A stretch of 64,000 nucleotides of DNA from Karalla daura (Eukaryota > Chordata > Actinopteri > Chaetodontiformes > Leiognathidae). The stretch covers positions 10,658,036 to 10,722,035 of the forward strand of contig CM055191.1 in assembly GCA_029224185.1 (NCBI GenBank). The letters are read 5' to 3'. The notes under the pieces were generated by a model. The model did not search any database, had not been told where the DNA came from, and was given only the letters and a program-made list of their open reading frames with translations. Below are positions 26,263-47,016 of this stretch, piece after piece. Numbering within the stretch: position 1 is the first letter of the stretch; each line of letters begins with the position of its first letter. The translations under genes were made by a program, and so were the position numbers.

Positions 26263-28220
26263 GACGCTGCGGCTCTCGGGAGGACGGCGAGGGAAACGCT
26301 CACGGCTTCTTCTTCTTCTCCGACGGGCGACGGGTCAACTCAGAAAGGTTTTCCACTTGGCTCATGGTCCGCGGGTCGCTGCGACGGGACAAAGTCAGGA
26401 CACGCGCTGTGTCACGTCCGGTGGCAGCAATAACTCAGGTTGAGACATGCCAAGGACAAGGACGGCATTCAGACAAGGCTCAGACAGACGACTTAGTGAG
26501 CACACACACACACGCACACACACCCTGCAAAGATTACAAAGTGTTTGTCAGTCAGAGTTGCAAACATGAATACAAATACATCCATAATTCAATCTCCCAA
26601 AGTATCTGAGATGCTACATTTTCACAGCAAACACGCGACAAGCTCTCACTTCAGGCCACACTTTTCTTACCTACGGTCACAGTTGGCCAAGGGCTCACCG
26701 CATAAAAGCCAGATAAAGCTCCAGCCAGATGGCCTCTGTGATAAGCACACGATCCAGCAGGAAAAGAAATCTCAGCAAACAGAAAAGGAAACGGTGGCAG
26801 ATCCTCCAGGGAACATTGCTCCCGTGCCGCCCCCGGGGCTCCCAGGAGAAAACGACTGTTTCCAGGCCCAGGTGTCGAGCCTGTGATTCTGCCGCTTCCC
26901 CGGTCCAGACTCTCTCTGCTCTCCAGCGCTCCCAACTCTTCCATGCAGATTACCACTTAAAGCACTTAATGAGGGGAATCTCGTTAGCCACGGCAGGGGA
27001 TGCACCCGATGACTCACGTGTTTGTGGTGAAGATTTAGAGACTTGAGCTGATGTCATGTTGAGTGACACATGCTGACACCAGTGCTGTTCCCGTATTTAG
27101 CCTCATGTGAGCCTCGAAAACGCTGAAATATATTCGATTTGTCTCTTTTTGGAGCAGCCGGAGCTCTGACACTTCAAATCCAGAGGGTCCTGGAAACAGA
27201 TTTTTCTCCAAAAAACACTGTCACATCTATTCCTTTCATCACAGCAACATAATTATCTGGTTCAGTGGGTGCTCATAGATGAAGAGATGAGCAGAGATGC
27301 TCTGACAGGAAATGAAAGAGACACCTGGACGAGGGGGAGAGGCTGGGGAGACACGCCAGAGTCTGAGTCACTGTAAGATAAGAGGAAAGTATCGATCAGC
27401 CGACCCAAATGGACTGTGAAGATGGCAAAAATTTTAAAGACGAGGTGACGGATTGAGGTCACTCCCTAGCACACACACACGATGAATCAGATATAATTTA
27501 GATCAGGGGTATTCAACCACACCTCAAAGAAGTCCAGAGAGAGAAAGTTGTCTCCAGGCCACGTTGGGAAAAGGCAGGAAACCCTGGACAGGTCTCCATC
27601 CCAGTCCATCCCAGATCCCAGAGTGACATTCTCACTCAATTGACCAGGAGAAAACCCACACACCCTGAACGGCCCTTAGATCTGCCTGGGGCCTTCTTGC
27701 TGTGAGGCACCAATGCTCATATCATCTCTCATGCAAATATACAACACATCTGAGGTTGCTTTGTGAAGGAAACCATGAGAGAAATATTCAAGCACACAGT
27801 CCACACCATACTTCAAGATGGTTGTTGGTTCATGATTACACACAGTTCTGATTGTTACACTGAAGGATTTTAATCCATTTATCCACAGTGAAATGTTTTA
27901 CTAAGCAGAATGTATTGTAGATGTCAAAACATTTACAATACATTCACAACTTGTACATCCTGTGTTACTGCATTATAAATATATCAACTATCATTCCAAT
28001 CATGCACCAGAATCCAAATACAGCTGCAAAATCCTTGAATATTCAGTACTTCAGTACATAGTGTGTAGTACATTTATATACGGCTGAATGTGAAACAATG
28101 TGCTTGTGATTCTGCTCTCAGAGCTTATGGCCCATTTGAGCATCTTTGAATGACTCCACACAGACTCCCCTGCTCCACTCTAATGCCCTATTTGGCATTT
28201 ACATCACATTCACTCACTCA

Positions 28221-28222
<2 letters not shown>

Positions 28223-28310
<88 letters not shown>
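28223..28310. repeat. (CA)44 microsatellite
   Basis: Eighty-eight uninterrupted nucleotides of CA, among the longest simple repeats in the window. Confidence 0.97.
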
Positions 28311-28314
<4 letters not shown>

Positions 28315-28867
28315 CTCTGAACGCTTCCACCAATGCACCCCGAATCCTTCGATCGCTTGTCTCTGCTGCCCAGACTGCTTTGATTTCTGACAGGTGAGCA
28401 GGTTTTAATCTTTTAATGAGATCAGAGAGAGAAGCCACGCCTCCTGCCAAGCTCACGTTCAGCGGGAGATCTGGGGTCAGTTCATCCAACGCGCAGGCGT
28501 GTATAACTAGAAGGTGGTGGGGGGGGGTTAAGCAGCTCCTGGTTCAGACCAGACCCGGGGACAACAGAAAAGGGACAGAGTGAAGGGGAGGACACTGTCA
28601 CACACATCTGGTCCTATTCTATTTGTCATGCTAATTTTCCATCAAATAACACAAACCTGCTATCCTATTCAGATTCTAATATTCTGTCAAATGCATGTAA
28701 ATGCATTTGTTTAATAATAGTAGCGTGTGTTTGTGTGTCAAATTGCGTGTGTGTATGCGTGAGGATGTGTGACGAATAGGGAGACCAGGGCCTTCACCAA
28801 AAAAAGAGCCACTTAAAGGATTCTCAGGTGGATCAGTGTCCAACACGTGACAGGCTGTCACTGACAC

Positions 28868-28870
<3 letters not shown>

Positions 28871-28957
<87 letters not shown>
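28871..28957. repeat. (CA)43 microsatellite
   Basis: Uninterrupted CA tract, intergenic. Confidence 0.97.
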
Positions 28958-28961
<4 letters not shown>

Positions 28962-29729
28962 GTTTTCACACATGAGTGTGTCCTCTGCATAAACAAAAGA
29001 TAGGATGAATATTAATTGAGAATCAAAATACTCTCCATGTATCTCGACATTGCACATTAGCATAATGACCTGAATGCATAAATACTTTGGAAACTGCTGC
29101 TTTGAATAAAACAAGAGGGGCATCATGGGAGTCGCTCTCATGCTATATGAGCAGTTTAAGTGTTTTCGGGTACGATCAGTTTCAGTGGCTCTCAGGCTTG
29201 CTTTATTTGTCTATAATGTGTTTACCATGTGCTCAGTTGTTTTCCTTGAACAATATGAAATTCAATGCTGCATGAATGTTTTTACTTATCAAGGAAATTT
29301 GAAGGTTAAAATCGTCCCACCGCGCTTTCTATTCATTTACTTCTTATTTATTTATTCGAGATTCATGTAAAATCTCAAGTTACGTAACGAAAAACAAATA
29401 AACAGGATCAATTCTATTCAATGTAAAGACAAACAGATATGATTTTCTTTACCTCATCAAGTCTCCATACACTCTAAAGTGCTTCAACATTTTATTTGAG
29501 CATCATTTGTGTGTGTTTCAAGTTACTTTTAGAGCAGCCAAGGACGCACACACACACACACACACACTTCAGAAATAAAGTCTCATTCAGTCAAACACAC
29601 ACACACACACACACTGTGTCAGCCTCTGTCAGCTCTGCCAAGGCTGCAGAAGAAAACTGGCCAGCGCACACACTCACGCAGCCTTGTGTCCATGCTTTCT
29701 GCACTCAATCAACATGCCAGCAGTAAATC

Positions 29730-29766
<37 letters not shown>

Positions 29767-30098
29767 TCGAGAAAGAGAGAGGGAGAGAGAGAGAGGGAAG
29801 GAGTGTGTGCTCTGTGAGACGAGTCACAGCCCACATTGAAAACGCAGGAACACAACTGAGTTTACTCAATGACTGAAGTCATTACATATAAAATTTATTA
29901 CAAAAAGACTACAAATGGCTATAAAGTGACTGAGAACACGAAGCTACTGTTTAAAGGATCGTACAGTTGACATTTTTACGTCTACATCCTCTAAATTTTA
30001 GAGATAGAGCTTCTATTTTGTATTTCGTAGCAGACTTTATGCACCTTCAGATGAGGATCAGTGTTAACACAGTGCTGATGTTTGCTTCTTTTTCCTTC

Positions 30099-30102
<4 letters not shown>

Positions 30103-30188
<86 letters not shown>
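30103..30188. repeat. (CA)n microsatellite with one CTCA interruption
   Basis: About 86 nt of CA broken once near 30157-30160, intergenic between the complexin-like gene and clk2. Confidence 0.95.
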
Positions 30189-30192
<4 letters not shown>

Positions 30193-30834
30193 TATCCGTC
30201 ATGTGTGTAAATGTGTCAATCGGAACTTGCACGGTCACAACTCCACTGTGTCACGCTGTCTTCACAGCTTCCTTTCAGCAGCCTCCTGAGACCAACAACA
30301 AAAAAACACTTCTGCACGTTTATGAATTCGCTCTGCTCACTCTCTCCCATCGAGTCGTCTCTGCCGCCCCAGCACCTGGTTGATGTCAGACACGTCCCCC
30401 CTCTCTGTCCCACTGCTGTCAGCTGTCACATTGACATGACCTACCCCAACCCAACCGGGCCGTGTTCCCCTGAACTCACATCCATTAAAATCCAATACAC
30501 GTTACAATTCTCCACCATTTATCTCCATGTTTTTACCAGCTCAGATGGCTGAATAGAGCATTTATCCTCGTTGTCTGGAACTAAAGCTGAAGCTATGAAA
30601 CACTGGCTTCACCAGATGCTCTTTTACAAGCAGGTGTAAAATTTTAGATGTGAGAATATTTCCCAAACTAAGTTGAGCGATACAGCTATGGAGCGTGTAC
30701 ACATTCAACCTTAATACTGTTATCTTGTCTCCACTATGTCACATTCTGCGTTCATTTTCAGTATCGTAGATTCATGTATGAATGAGAATGTGATGATGTT
30801 TCTGGATGTTTTTGGCTAGGAACAAAGTGTTTTT

Positions 30835-30882
30835 TTTATTATTATTATCCATTCTAGGTCCCTTTTAAGCCCTTTCTTTATT
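30835..30882 (-). terminator. clk2: Poly(A) signals of clk2
   Basis: AATAAA on the minus strand at 30877-30882 and again at 30835-30840, 107 and 149 nt past the stop codon. Confidence 0.55.
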
Positions 30883-30988
30883 CCACCTGTCCTGATTGAA
30901 ATGTAATGCACAGCACTGTACGATCTGTAGCGGTGGAAGCCGACGCCTGCGAACGCTCTGCTCTGGAGGTCACAGAGGCCTCGCGGGG

Positions 30989-31984
30989 TCATCTGCTCAT
31001 GTCGCGGCTGTTCCTCCAGTCCTGACTCTTGTTCGGATGGTAGACGAAGAAGGGGTGACGCACAGCGGAGGAGAGGGAGATGCGCTTAGAGGGCTCGTAC
31101 TCCATCATCCGCTCCAAGAGGTCAAAGAACTGGTGGTGCTCTGTGCTGTGGGACAATAAGTGCTTCTGGGGAAAAACAAAATACTTGCAAATCAGGGGAG
31201 AAACATTTAGTTTGAAGGAGTGAAAGTATTTAGTTTGCTCCTCCCTCAGCTCACCCTCAGTGGTTGACACTTGGCTTTGACGTAGCGTCCGGCCTTGGAG
31301 CATTCGTTCCAGTCGAGACGCCCACGGTGGAAATACCTCTGCTTTCTGCGCAGGAAGAATGAGAGGAGAAAAAGATCAAGACAAATCACATCAGCGTCAC
31401 AACCAACAGATCAGCAGCACTGACCAGACTGTTTGATATATGTGGAGAGCAAATATCCAGCTCAGTACAAAATCATTTTTCATTTATACATCACATATGA
31501 AATAGACTCATGTGTGTCATTCCCACACCCCAAAAACGTTCTTTAAATCTTTGCAATTCCACATTTTAGGAATTTACTCCTACCATTGGTGGTTTTCTGC
31601 ATACTAGAAGAGCTGCTCATCGGCCATCCACCAACAACTTTGCGGTCGCCCGAGGGACAACATAGTGAAACTTTAGTAAATTAAGATCATACAATAAGAG
31701 GAGATAGGATAAGAGAAGGTGAGCCTTTCTTTGAAGAGCTTTCAGATTCAATTTGCATATAGATTCGGAGTACTTAACTTGTCCCTGTGGGGTTATTAAG
31801 GATCAGTGAGGACACTGGATAGGATAAATAGCATGTGTATGCACTGGTAAAATGTGGAACAATGTGTGACTATAAAATATGCAGGTAGTTTTGTAGTTGT
31901 ATTGAGTAATACTGCGCAGAGAGAAAAACAAAGTGACATTTATTGCATTGGGATATTTGGCCACAATGACAGAGGTGTCTTTTT

Positions 31985-32022
<38 letters not shown>

Positions 32023-33328
32023 ACCTGCTCCTCTGGATCATTCTCTGAGGGATTGGTCCCTGGATTCTCTCCATCATAGCAAGATGTTCCTTGTTGTCGT
32101 GAGTCTACAATCAACCACAGATGCACTTAAGTGAAGTGAGTGCGTCGACTCGATCGGAGTCAATTTGCTCTTAGCGGCAGAAGCACACGCGTGACCTGGT
32201 ACAGCGTGGAGCCCTGGTAGTACTCAAACAGGATGCAGCCGATGCTCCACACGTCACAGGGGTGACTCCAGCCCAGCTCTGCGGGAGAGAGGAAGCACAG
32301 GACCATCAGAGACGCAGACATGGGAGGGACCTCTCCGGGTGGCTGCCTGCTGGAAATCGATGTCTCCCACCAAGGATGACCTCCGGGGCCCGGTAGTGAC
32401 GCGTGGAGATGACGACAGAGTGGTGCTCGTGGTCGAAGGTGGCGCTGCCGAAGTCGATAAGACGCACCGTGGTGTTGTTCAGCCTCTTCTCGTTGCACTT
32501 CTGAGGAGAGACGGCAAAGCATACGGTGAGGGACAGCACTTAAAGGGGGGCTAGAATGACTGAATGAGTTTCATCAAAGACTCAGATCCTTTTACAATCC
32601 CATCTTCTTATGGTTCCTTTCCTTTACAGATGTAAGGTGACTTCATGTTCATTTAGGGCTTTGACACTTTTTTTTCCTGAAATAAGTGGTAACTGGTACA
32701 TGGACGTCCAGCCTCGCATGTGTGAGCCAGATTTAGAGGATGAGGCAGCATACAAACTAATATGAAGGTGGTAGGTGGTATAGTTAACTTTCCCCTTTGC
32801 TTACTGTCTCTTTTTTAACTCACAGCTGCTGCCTGCTGCGTGTCTTCTATGTGGCTTTGAGATCGCTGTCAATTGGTGTCTCATCTAAGGGAAATACTAC
32901 AAAATGTCAAACTTCTTAGGCTAATTGGAGACTCTAAATTGCTTCTGGGTGTGTGGGTGAGAGTGTACTGAGTGTGTGTGTGTGTGTGTGTGTGTGCCCT
33001 GCAATACACTGAGGATCTGTTCAGAGTGTGTATAACAGAAACAGTAATAGATATGAAATAGGTTGAGAAAATGAGTGACAAATGAATCAAAATGGAACTG
33101 TAAATGGAATATTTTAATTCTGATATTCTATTTCTATTTCAAACAGGTGTTGTGGCATCCCTGCAATGCTTTGATGGTGCAGACCTGTTGTTGGATGCTC
33201 AGGGCTCTGTCACTATGAAAGCCGTGGCATGCTTCTTTCACAGACAGTGTAATAGCAAATCTCCTCGAGAATGTCACACATTGTCCTACAAGAGGTAACG
33301 CACACAACCCGCAGTCATACTGGATAAT

Positions 33329-33362
<34 letters not shown>

Positions 33363-34919
33363 TGTGTGTGTGAAGGAAACACATGTGGGTGTTTCGCTGG
33401 CACCGCAGAGCAAAATTTGCATCCAAATGGGCCAAAGCAATCTCCCAGGTTGCTCCGGCTGCGTTAATCCCTGCTTACTGAACGTCCCGATTTACTCTCA
33501 GACGCAGACCCGGCGCCCGCAGTTGTTTCTAACCTTCTCGGCGTTGTATATGAGGGAGTAGTCCGAGTTGACAAAGAGGATGTTCTCAGGCTTCAGGTCA
33601 GTGTGAGTCAGCTTGTTGTCATGGAGAACTGCAGCGGAGACAGAGGGAGGAAGAGCGAGGAGGGGAAAGCAGAGAGGAGATTTCATCAGGGGAGAGCCGA
33701 CGCCCTCGTCTGGTCGGGATTCCAGTTTGTTCAGCGATGAGACATCGTGATGGATTTATACCGAGTGGGAGAAGCAGAATAAGAAACCTGGGTGACGCCA
33801 CTTTGTCTGAGGAAGAGCTCATTCGATTTAAACCACTCAAATTCCTGCACGTCTGATGTCTTTGATGGCTACACATCCCTTTATTCATTACATTTATATT
33901 TAGTATCTTATTTGACCTTTGGTCTCCATTAACATTTTTGTCCTCAGTCTCTTAGCAGACACTTTTAACTGAAGCGACCTCAGACATTTCAGGACTTACA
34001 TATATTGAAAGACATGCATGTCAATAGTAGAGCCGGTGACTGCGAGGGTGAATAGTGTGTGTTTGTGTGCCCCGTGATGGACAGTCGATCAAAAAGTCAA
34101 TCCAGAAGATGAATGAATAGACAAACTGATCCATAACTATAGGTGAAACCTCAATGAAAGAGTGGCCCTGCTATATCCCTATGTACCCTGATCACACCAC
34201 TCACAGCACCCTGTGTAGCTCCTCCTGCCAACTCTGTGGCGTCTCCTCACTTTCTGGGACAAGGGCAGTGAGGAGTGCTCTGCCGAGGAGGTGACTGGCT
34301 GTAATCTGCCCCACACCCTGAGGCGAGAGAAGGACAGACTCTAGCCCACTCCTCCCACTGGACACTCTGGGCTTTTAAAACCTGTGGTGAAACGCTGAGG
34401 CCATTAGGACAAAAAAACCTCACACCACAAGAGCAGTTTCCTCTTGCCTGTGGCAGCTTCTGCATCACAGGCTCTCGATCCCACCCTGTGGTCATAGCAT
34501 GGTACAATGGCCACCGTATGTATTTGATAATCAGTAAATAAGTCAAAAATTCATTCACTATCTAAATGGATTTGGACCTTAAAGGTGTAGCAGGTCATCG
34601 TGGAGCCTCCAGTCCAACTAAACATGTGGAACCAGGAGTAGATATGGAGAGAACATGCAAACTCCACACAGAAATGTCCTCAGTCTGTCCTGGTAGTCCA
34701 GGTTCTTCTGGCTGTGAGCCAGCACCTTGCCATACACCTAAACAGCACAATGGTACAGTATCAATCATAGAATCAAGAAAACATTGAGTAGACGACTTGA
34801 TGACAAGGACGACTGAATCAGAGCCTGTCACTCTGTGTGAGGATGCCGATCAGGGACAACTGGGATCAACTTCCTCTCAGCACTGACAGTGATCCTGTCA
34901 CTCCACACACACACACATG

Positions 34920-34950
<31 letters not shown>

Positions 34951-36925
34951 CAAAGAGAAGAAAGCAAAGCGTCTGCGTTAACATGATGCGTGCTGGACTC
35001 ACAGCTGACAGCGTGACAGATCTGCTCGGCCATGTGTCGGATCTGCTTCATGGGGTAGGGCAGGAAGCTGTTCTCTTTCAAGAAGTCGAAGGTGCTGAGG
35101 GACAGCAGCTCGAAGGAGATGCACACGTGGCCGTAGTAGTTGAACCAGTTCAGCATCTGCACACAGTGGCTGACCAGAGGAGAGACCACGGTCAGTGATG
35201 TCACAGGCGTAAGAGGAGAGTCCAGTGGCGACTGGGGCCATCGAACCGCTCACTGCTTGTTGTGTGGGTCCCGTTGGCTGATCCTCTCCAGCACGTTGAT
35301 CTCCAGCTTGGCTGCTTCTCTGTATTTCTCCAGGTTCTTAATGATCTTCAGAGCGCAGGGAGTCCCTCCCCTGTGTGGTTAAAAGGCCGTGTTTGTGGGG
35401 TATGAAAACAGAGCGTAGAGCATCTCTATGCAAACAGAGGTATCACCTGCTCAGGTCCACACACTGCACCACCTTCCCAAAGGTTCCCTCACCTAAAGTG
35501 TCGATGATCTCATCTGCAACACACACAGTAGTTTTAGTACATTTTAGTCTATGTTTATGTCTTTTCCTCTTTTCCTCATCTCAGTTTGGTACAGACAGTT
35601 TTAGCTTGCGGTACAAAGTTGCGGTACTAAAATGTTAATGTGATATACTAAAGTAATTTACACAAAATTAATTGTTGAGTTTACATTTGCAATCAAGTAC
35701 AATCAAAAAATGTCAAAATTAGCATATATCAGAGAACGTTAACATCTGATGTATGTTTTTTTTTATTTATTCCTTTTCATTTCAAGGGACAAAGAAGTTT
35801 AAAATTAGCATCAATGAAGTAAAAGGACTGCTTGATCTTGTCTTGCAGCACTACTAAGAAAAGCACAACATTAATAACCTTTACTACAGCTATAATTAAA
35901 ACAGAGAACTCCAGCCAGTTTTCATGCATCAGACTATGTTTTTGTAAGACTCACGGGGGCTATTCTCCCGCACTGAGCAGCTTAATCAATTTATTTGACC
36001 AACAGACTAATTAAACAGATTAGAGTGCGTTTATAAGTAGAGGAACTGATTGCTCCCTGCACCACGGAGGACAGATTGTGTTATCTCTACCGCTCGGAGG
36101 ACACGGCGCTACAGCTGGCAGAGACACCTACATCTGTCCTCCAGGACGTCCCCGCTCTTGTAGATGAGGTGTCCGCTCTCCGTGTCCCTCTCGCTGACGC
36201 CCGCGGCCTCGTCGCTGCTCCGCTGGAAAACAGAGTCGAGCACGTTCGTGACAGGTGGAGCGACACGGGAATCAGTGGAAGCGGAGATCAACCTTCCGTG
36301 TCCGACCACGGACGCTGGCGTGACCTCTGACCTCTGGATTCAACTCCGGCTGCGACTGACTGATGCACTGGAAGTTACGTGCAGAGACGCACTCGACCCT
36401 GAAGGACGCTCCGATGTCCTCCTTTTAAAGCATGAAAACAAACCCTCCAGGGTGCTCGCTGCACAATATTAAAGCCGATCCCAACGACCTGAGCTTGTTC
36501 TAAAAGAGGTTAATAAGAAATGTCAAACGACTTGTGGCCTCTTTGGAGGAGCGGAGGCTCTATTTCCATCCACACTCTGAGACTGTTATTAATATGAGAA
36601 GCCCAGCATGTGCTGAGGAGACAGTTACCGCAGGACACGGGCCACGAAATAAGTGACACATACTGTACAAACACACACACACACACACAGTCTGCCTGAG
36701 GTTTGTCGGTAGAGAACCATAAAGACAAAATGAGCCACTTATGAGCGGCCGATATCAGGTCAGAGGTCAGCCATGATGCAGAGGTGACTGAATAAAGTGT
36801 GGGAGGAAACAGAAGCCAGAGGACAAGCAGAGGCATGCATATGGAGATGAGATACTCACAGAGAGACAGGGGCAAATGCAGTCCAGGAAACCCTGATAGA
36901 GCGAGTACAACTCTGTCTTTCCCAT
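30989..36925 (-). CDS. clk2: CLK2-type dual-specificity LAMMER kinase without RS domain (11 exons)
   Basis: CDC-like kinases phosphorylate SR splicing factors in the nucleus. Exons: 36925-36860, 36222-36132, 35513-35447, 35370-35254, 35169-35003, 33628-33534, 32500-32371, 32278-32196, 32104-32025, 31345-31255, 31165-30989. They total 1164 nt, or 387 residues. Motifs: GHLIYKSGDVLEDR, Gly loop GEGTFGKV (about 60-67), ALKII lysine, HTDLKPEN (178-185), DFGSATFDHEHH (from 217), RHYRAPEVIL and the signature EHLAMMERI (278-286). The end, WRNSRDMSR, resembles CLK2 (SSRDISR). The first coding exon is 22 residues, starting MGKTELYSLY and ending CICPCLS. It joins the second in phase 0 through a GTGAGT donor, and an AG acceptor sits right before its ATG, suggesting an upstream non-coding exon. 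Mammalian CLK2 is about 499 residues with a long Arg/Ser N-terminus; I see no RS-coding exon between 36223 and 38430. The kinase assignment is firm, the first exon less so. Confidence 0.88.
31987..32021. repeat. (GT)n microsatellite overlapping the donor of clk2 exon 9
   Basis: The intron begins GTGCAC(AC)n on the gene strand, so the microsatellite starts inside the 5' splice site (32019-32024). Confidence 0.9.
33330..33372. repeat. (TG)n microsatellite in a clk2 intron
   Basis: TG repeat with one TATG interruption in the intron after clk2 exon 6. Confidence 0.9.
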
Positions 36926-38167
36926 TCTGCAGAAGCGCAGCGCTGCTCAGGGTGAGGACGACAGGATGGAGGGAGGTTGTACCAAGGTGAAGGCAGGTGA
37001 AGCAGCAGTGGTAGAGAGAGGGAGAGAGAGAGAGGGACAGAGAGAGAGAGAGAGAGGGAGAACCTGGACTGGAAAGTGTTGAGGAGCAGAAAACAAGGAC
37101 ACAGGACGGGACAATGCAATATTAAAAGCGATGGCACAGAAAAGCTGGAGGGTGCGGAGTTGTAAGAAAGTAAAAAATAGCCCGCGGAGTTGTCAGCGGA
37201 AACCAGAGGCGAGGGAGGAGACACGACTGCACCGTCTCACCAGAGAAAAACTGACAGCCGGGAGAGGAAAAAAAATCTGAGGAGGAATCACGAAAGGGAA
37301 ACATCAAAGAGTGGGGGGAAAAAAATGAAGGGAGAAAGCTGAAGCAAAAAAACAAGAGGGCGACGGACAGAAAGACAGAGACGAAGGAGGAGGAGGAGGA
37401 CGGAGGGAGAGTGGGAGAGAGAAGAGCTGAGACAGACGCTAATAATAAACACTGCTCACAGCCGCCTGGGAAAGTCTGGAGAGGAGAATCAAGATGTGGC
37501 CGAGGGCAGAGACCGAGGGGAGATCCGGTTTCGCTCTACTTACTTACCCTCCTCCTTGCACCTCCTTAACCCCTGCAATATGTTTTGGCACACCTGTCCC
37601 CCCCCCCATACCTCCCACCTCCCCCCACCTCCTCCACACGCTGTGGATACCTTTCAATATACAGCACATGCCTTCCCTGCAGAAACATCTGACAGCCGGG
37701 CCTGTGTGGAGCCATTTCACTGGGTGAGTGAATCAGTCGAACAGGTGAACGTTTTGTTTCCCGGAATAAAACGACGGGGGCAGCTTTAAAACAAACACAA
37801 CAACAACAACTAGAAGGTTGAGACCCGTAAAGTCTGCGTATGTGTGTGGAGAGATGCCGATCCTGTAACACTGACACAACGGAGCAGCTTGTGATTGATG
37901 ATGGCTCTTGGTTTCTGACCTGACCTTTGACCCTGTATATTACTATTGACGTTTATAGCCACTCCATTTAGCCACTTTAAGGTGAATCCCTTCCAGCCTT
38001 TGTATGAAGAAATACAGTTCACAAGTCTATCACAGGACACACTCACAACACCTGTTTAAGAGTCTCCAACCGACCTAAACATTCATGTATTTCATTCATG
38101 TATGAGAAATCCCATTTGTACTGGAGGAATGACATTAACCACCAAACTGGATGCATTAGTTATTTTC
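36926..38167. other. clk2 upstream region and rec8 downstream flank
   Basis: Contains GA-rich and purine-rich tracts (about 37015-37065 and 37380-37440). The clk2 promoter and any 5' non-coding exon should lie here. I found no Arg/Ser-coding exon. A dispersed-repeat copy sits at about 38040-38100. Confidence 0.4.
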
Positions 38168-38173
38168 TTTATT
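38168..38173 (-). terminator. rec8: Poly(A) signal of rec8
   Basis: AATAAA on the minus strand, about 260 nt past the rec8 stop codon at 38431-38433. Confidence 0.5.
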
Positions 38174-38430
38174 AACCAGACTCATAGAAAAAACAGACCA
38201 GGGATGCAAAAAGTCTTAAAAACTGTAATCATGAAAAACAATCTCAAATGTGTTGAAAAAACAAACACAGAACAGATGAATTTCATGAATTTCATAAATA
38301 AGAAAACATTTCAAGTTTCAACTAAAACCATGTCATTAAATAGCTATTGTTTAAATTCATAAATACTTGAAACAGACAAAACGTCAAAAAAAGGAGAAAT
38401 CCTCTCCTGAACGGCGGCGGCTGGATGGCT

Positions 38431-46458
<8,028 letters not shown>

Positions 46459-47010
46459 GTTGGCAAAAGTCTGAGATGATCGAGAGGAAAAACGTCGGTA
46501 AAAAGCGAATCGATGCAGTGGGATCGTGTCTCGGTGAAGATTACGGATGACCCTAACCCTTTAAAGAGCCGACACCTGTCAATCAAACCCAGCCAGGAGA
46601 TCAGTCACAACATAGAGGACTCACATTGATCTGATTTGACCTTCTTTTTTGTTTTTTTGGAAACGATCACTCTGTAAACTGCAACTGCATCCTGTAAAAC
46701 AACCAAATATGGCGAACCCTCCTGTTTTTACTTATTACCTTGAGATACGTTTTCTGCATTTATCGCCTCAGATTCTTGTGAATATCTCACGTTTTAACAG
46801 GAAAAATAGCAGCAATAGGGGCCATTTTAATGTCCTTTAGCAAGTCATCATAACTTTCTTTTCATTTGACCATAACAAATTCAAGAGATGACACATGCTA
46901 CGCTTTTGATCTCTTTTTATACTCAGTTACAGGATACTGATTAGAAACCGTTTAAATTGACATAGGATAACATTACATAGAAAACAGAGAAGAAGAGAAC
47001 ATTTAAAATC

Positions 47011-47016
47011 TTTATT
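47011..47016 (-). terminator. Possible poly(A) signal of ctxnd2
   Basis: AATAAA on the minus strand between rec8 exon 1 and ctxnd2. If it serves ctxnd2, the 3' UTR would be about 2.3 kb. No other candidate was found nearer. Confidence 0.3.

Larger units (their letters stand above)
26263..30830. other. Intergenic region rich in CA repeats; no gene seen
   Basis: Lies between the complexin-like start and the clk2 3' end. It holds three long CA tracts and a degenerate dispersed-repeat copy near 27590-27720. The complexin promoter should be near 26263-27050. The minus-strand open stretch at 28311-28489 is not supported by a family match. Confidence 0.45.

Noticed and set aside
28214..28489. Long open frames of poly-His/Thr or poly-Cys/Val over CA tracts, here and at 9210, 16570, 28676 and 29967
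   Set aside because: Dinucleotide repeats are stop-free in some frames; the translations are repeat artefacts without family resemblance.
28311..28489. Minus-strand open stretch (DLPLNVSLAGGVASLSDLI) as a gene exon
   Set aside because: No family match and its only donors lie in the adjacent GT tract; likely chance.
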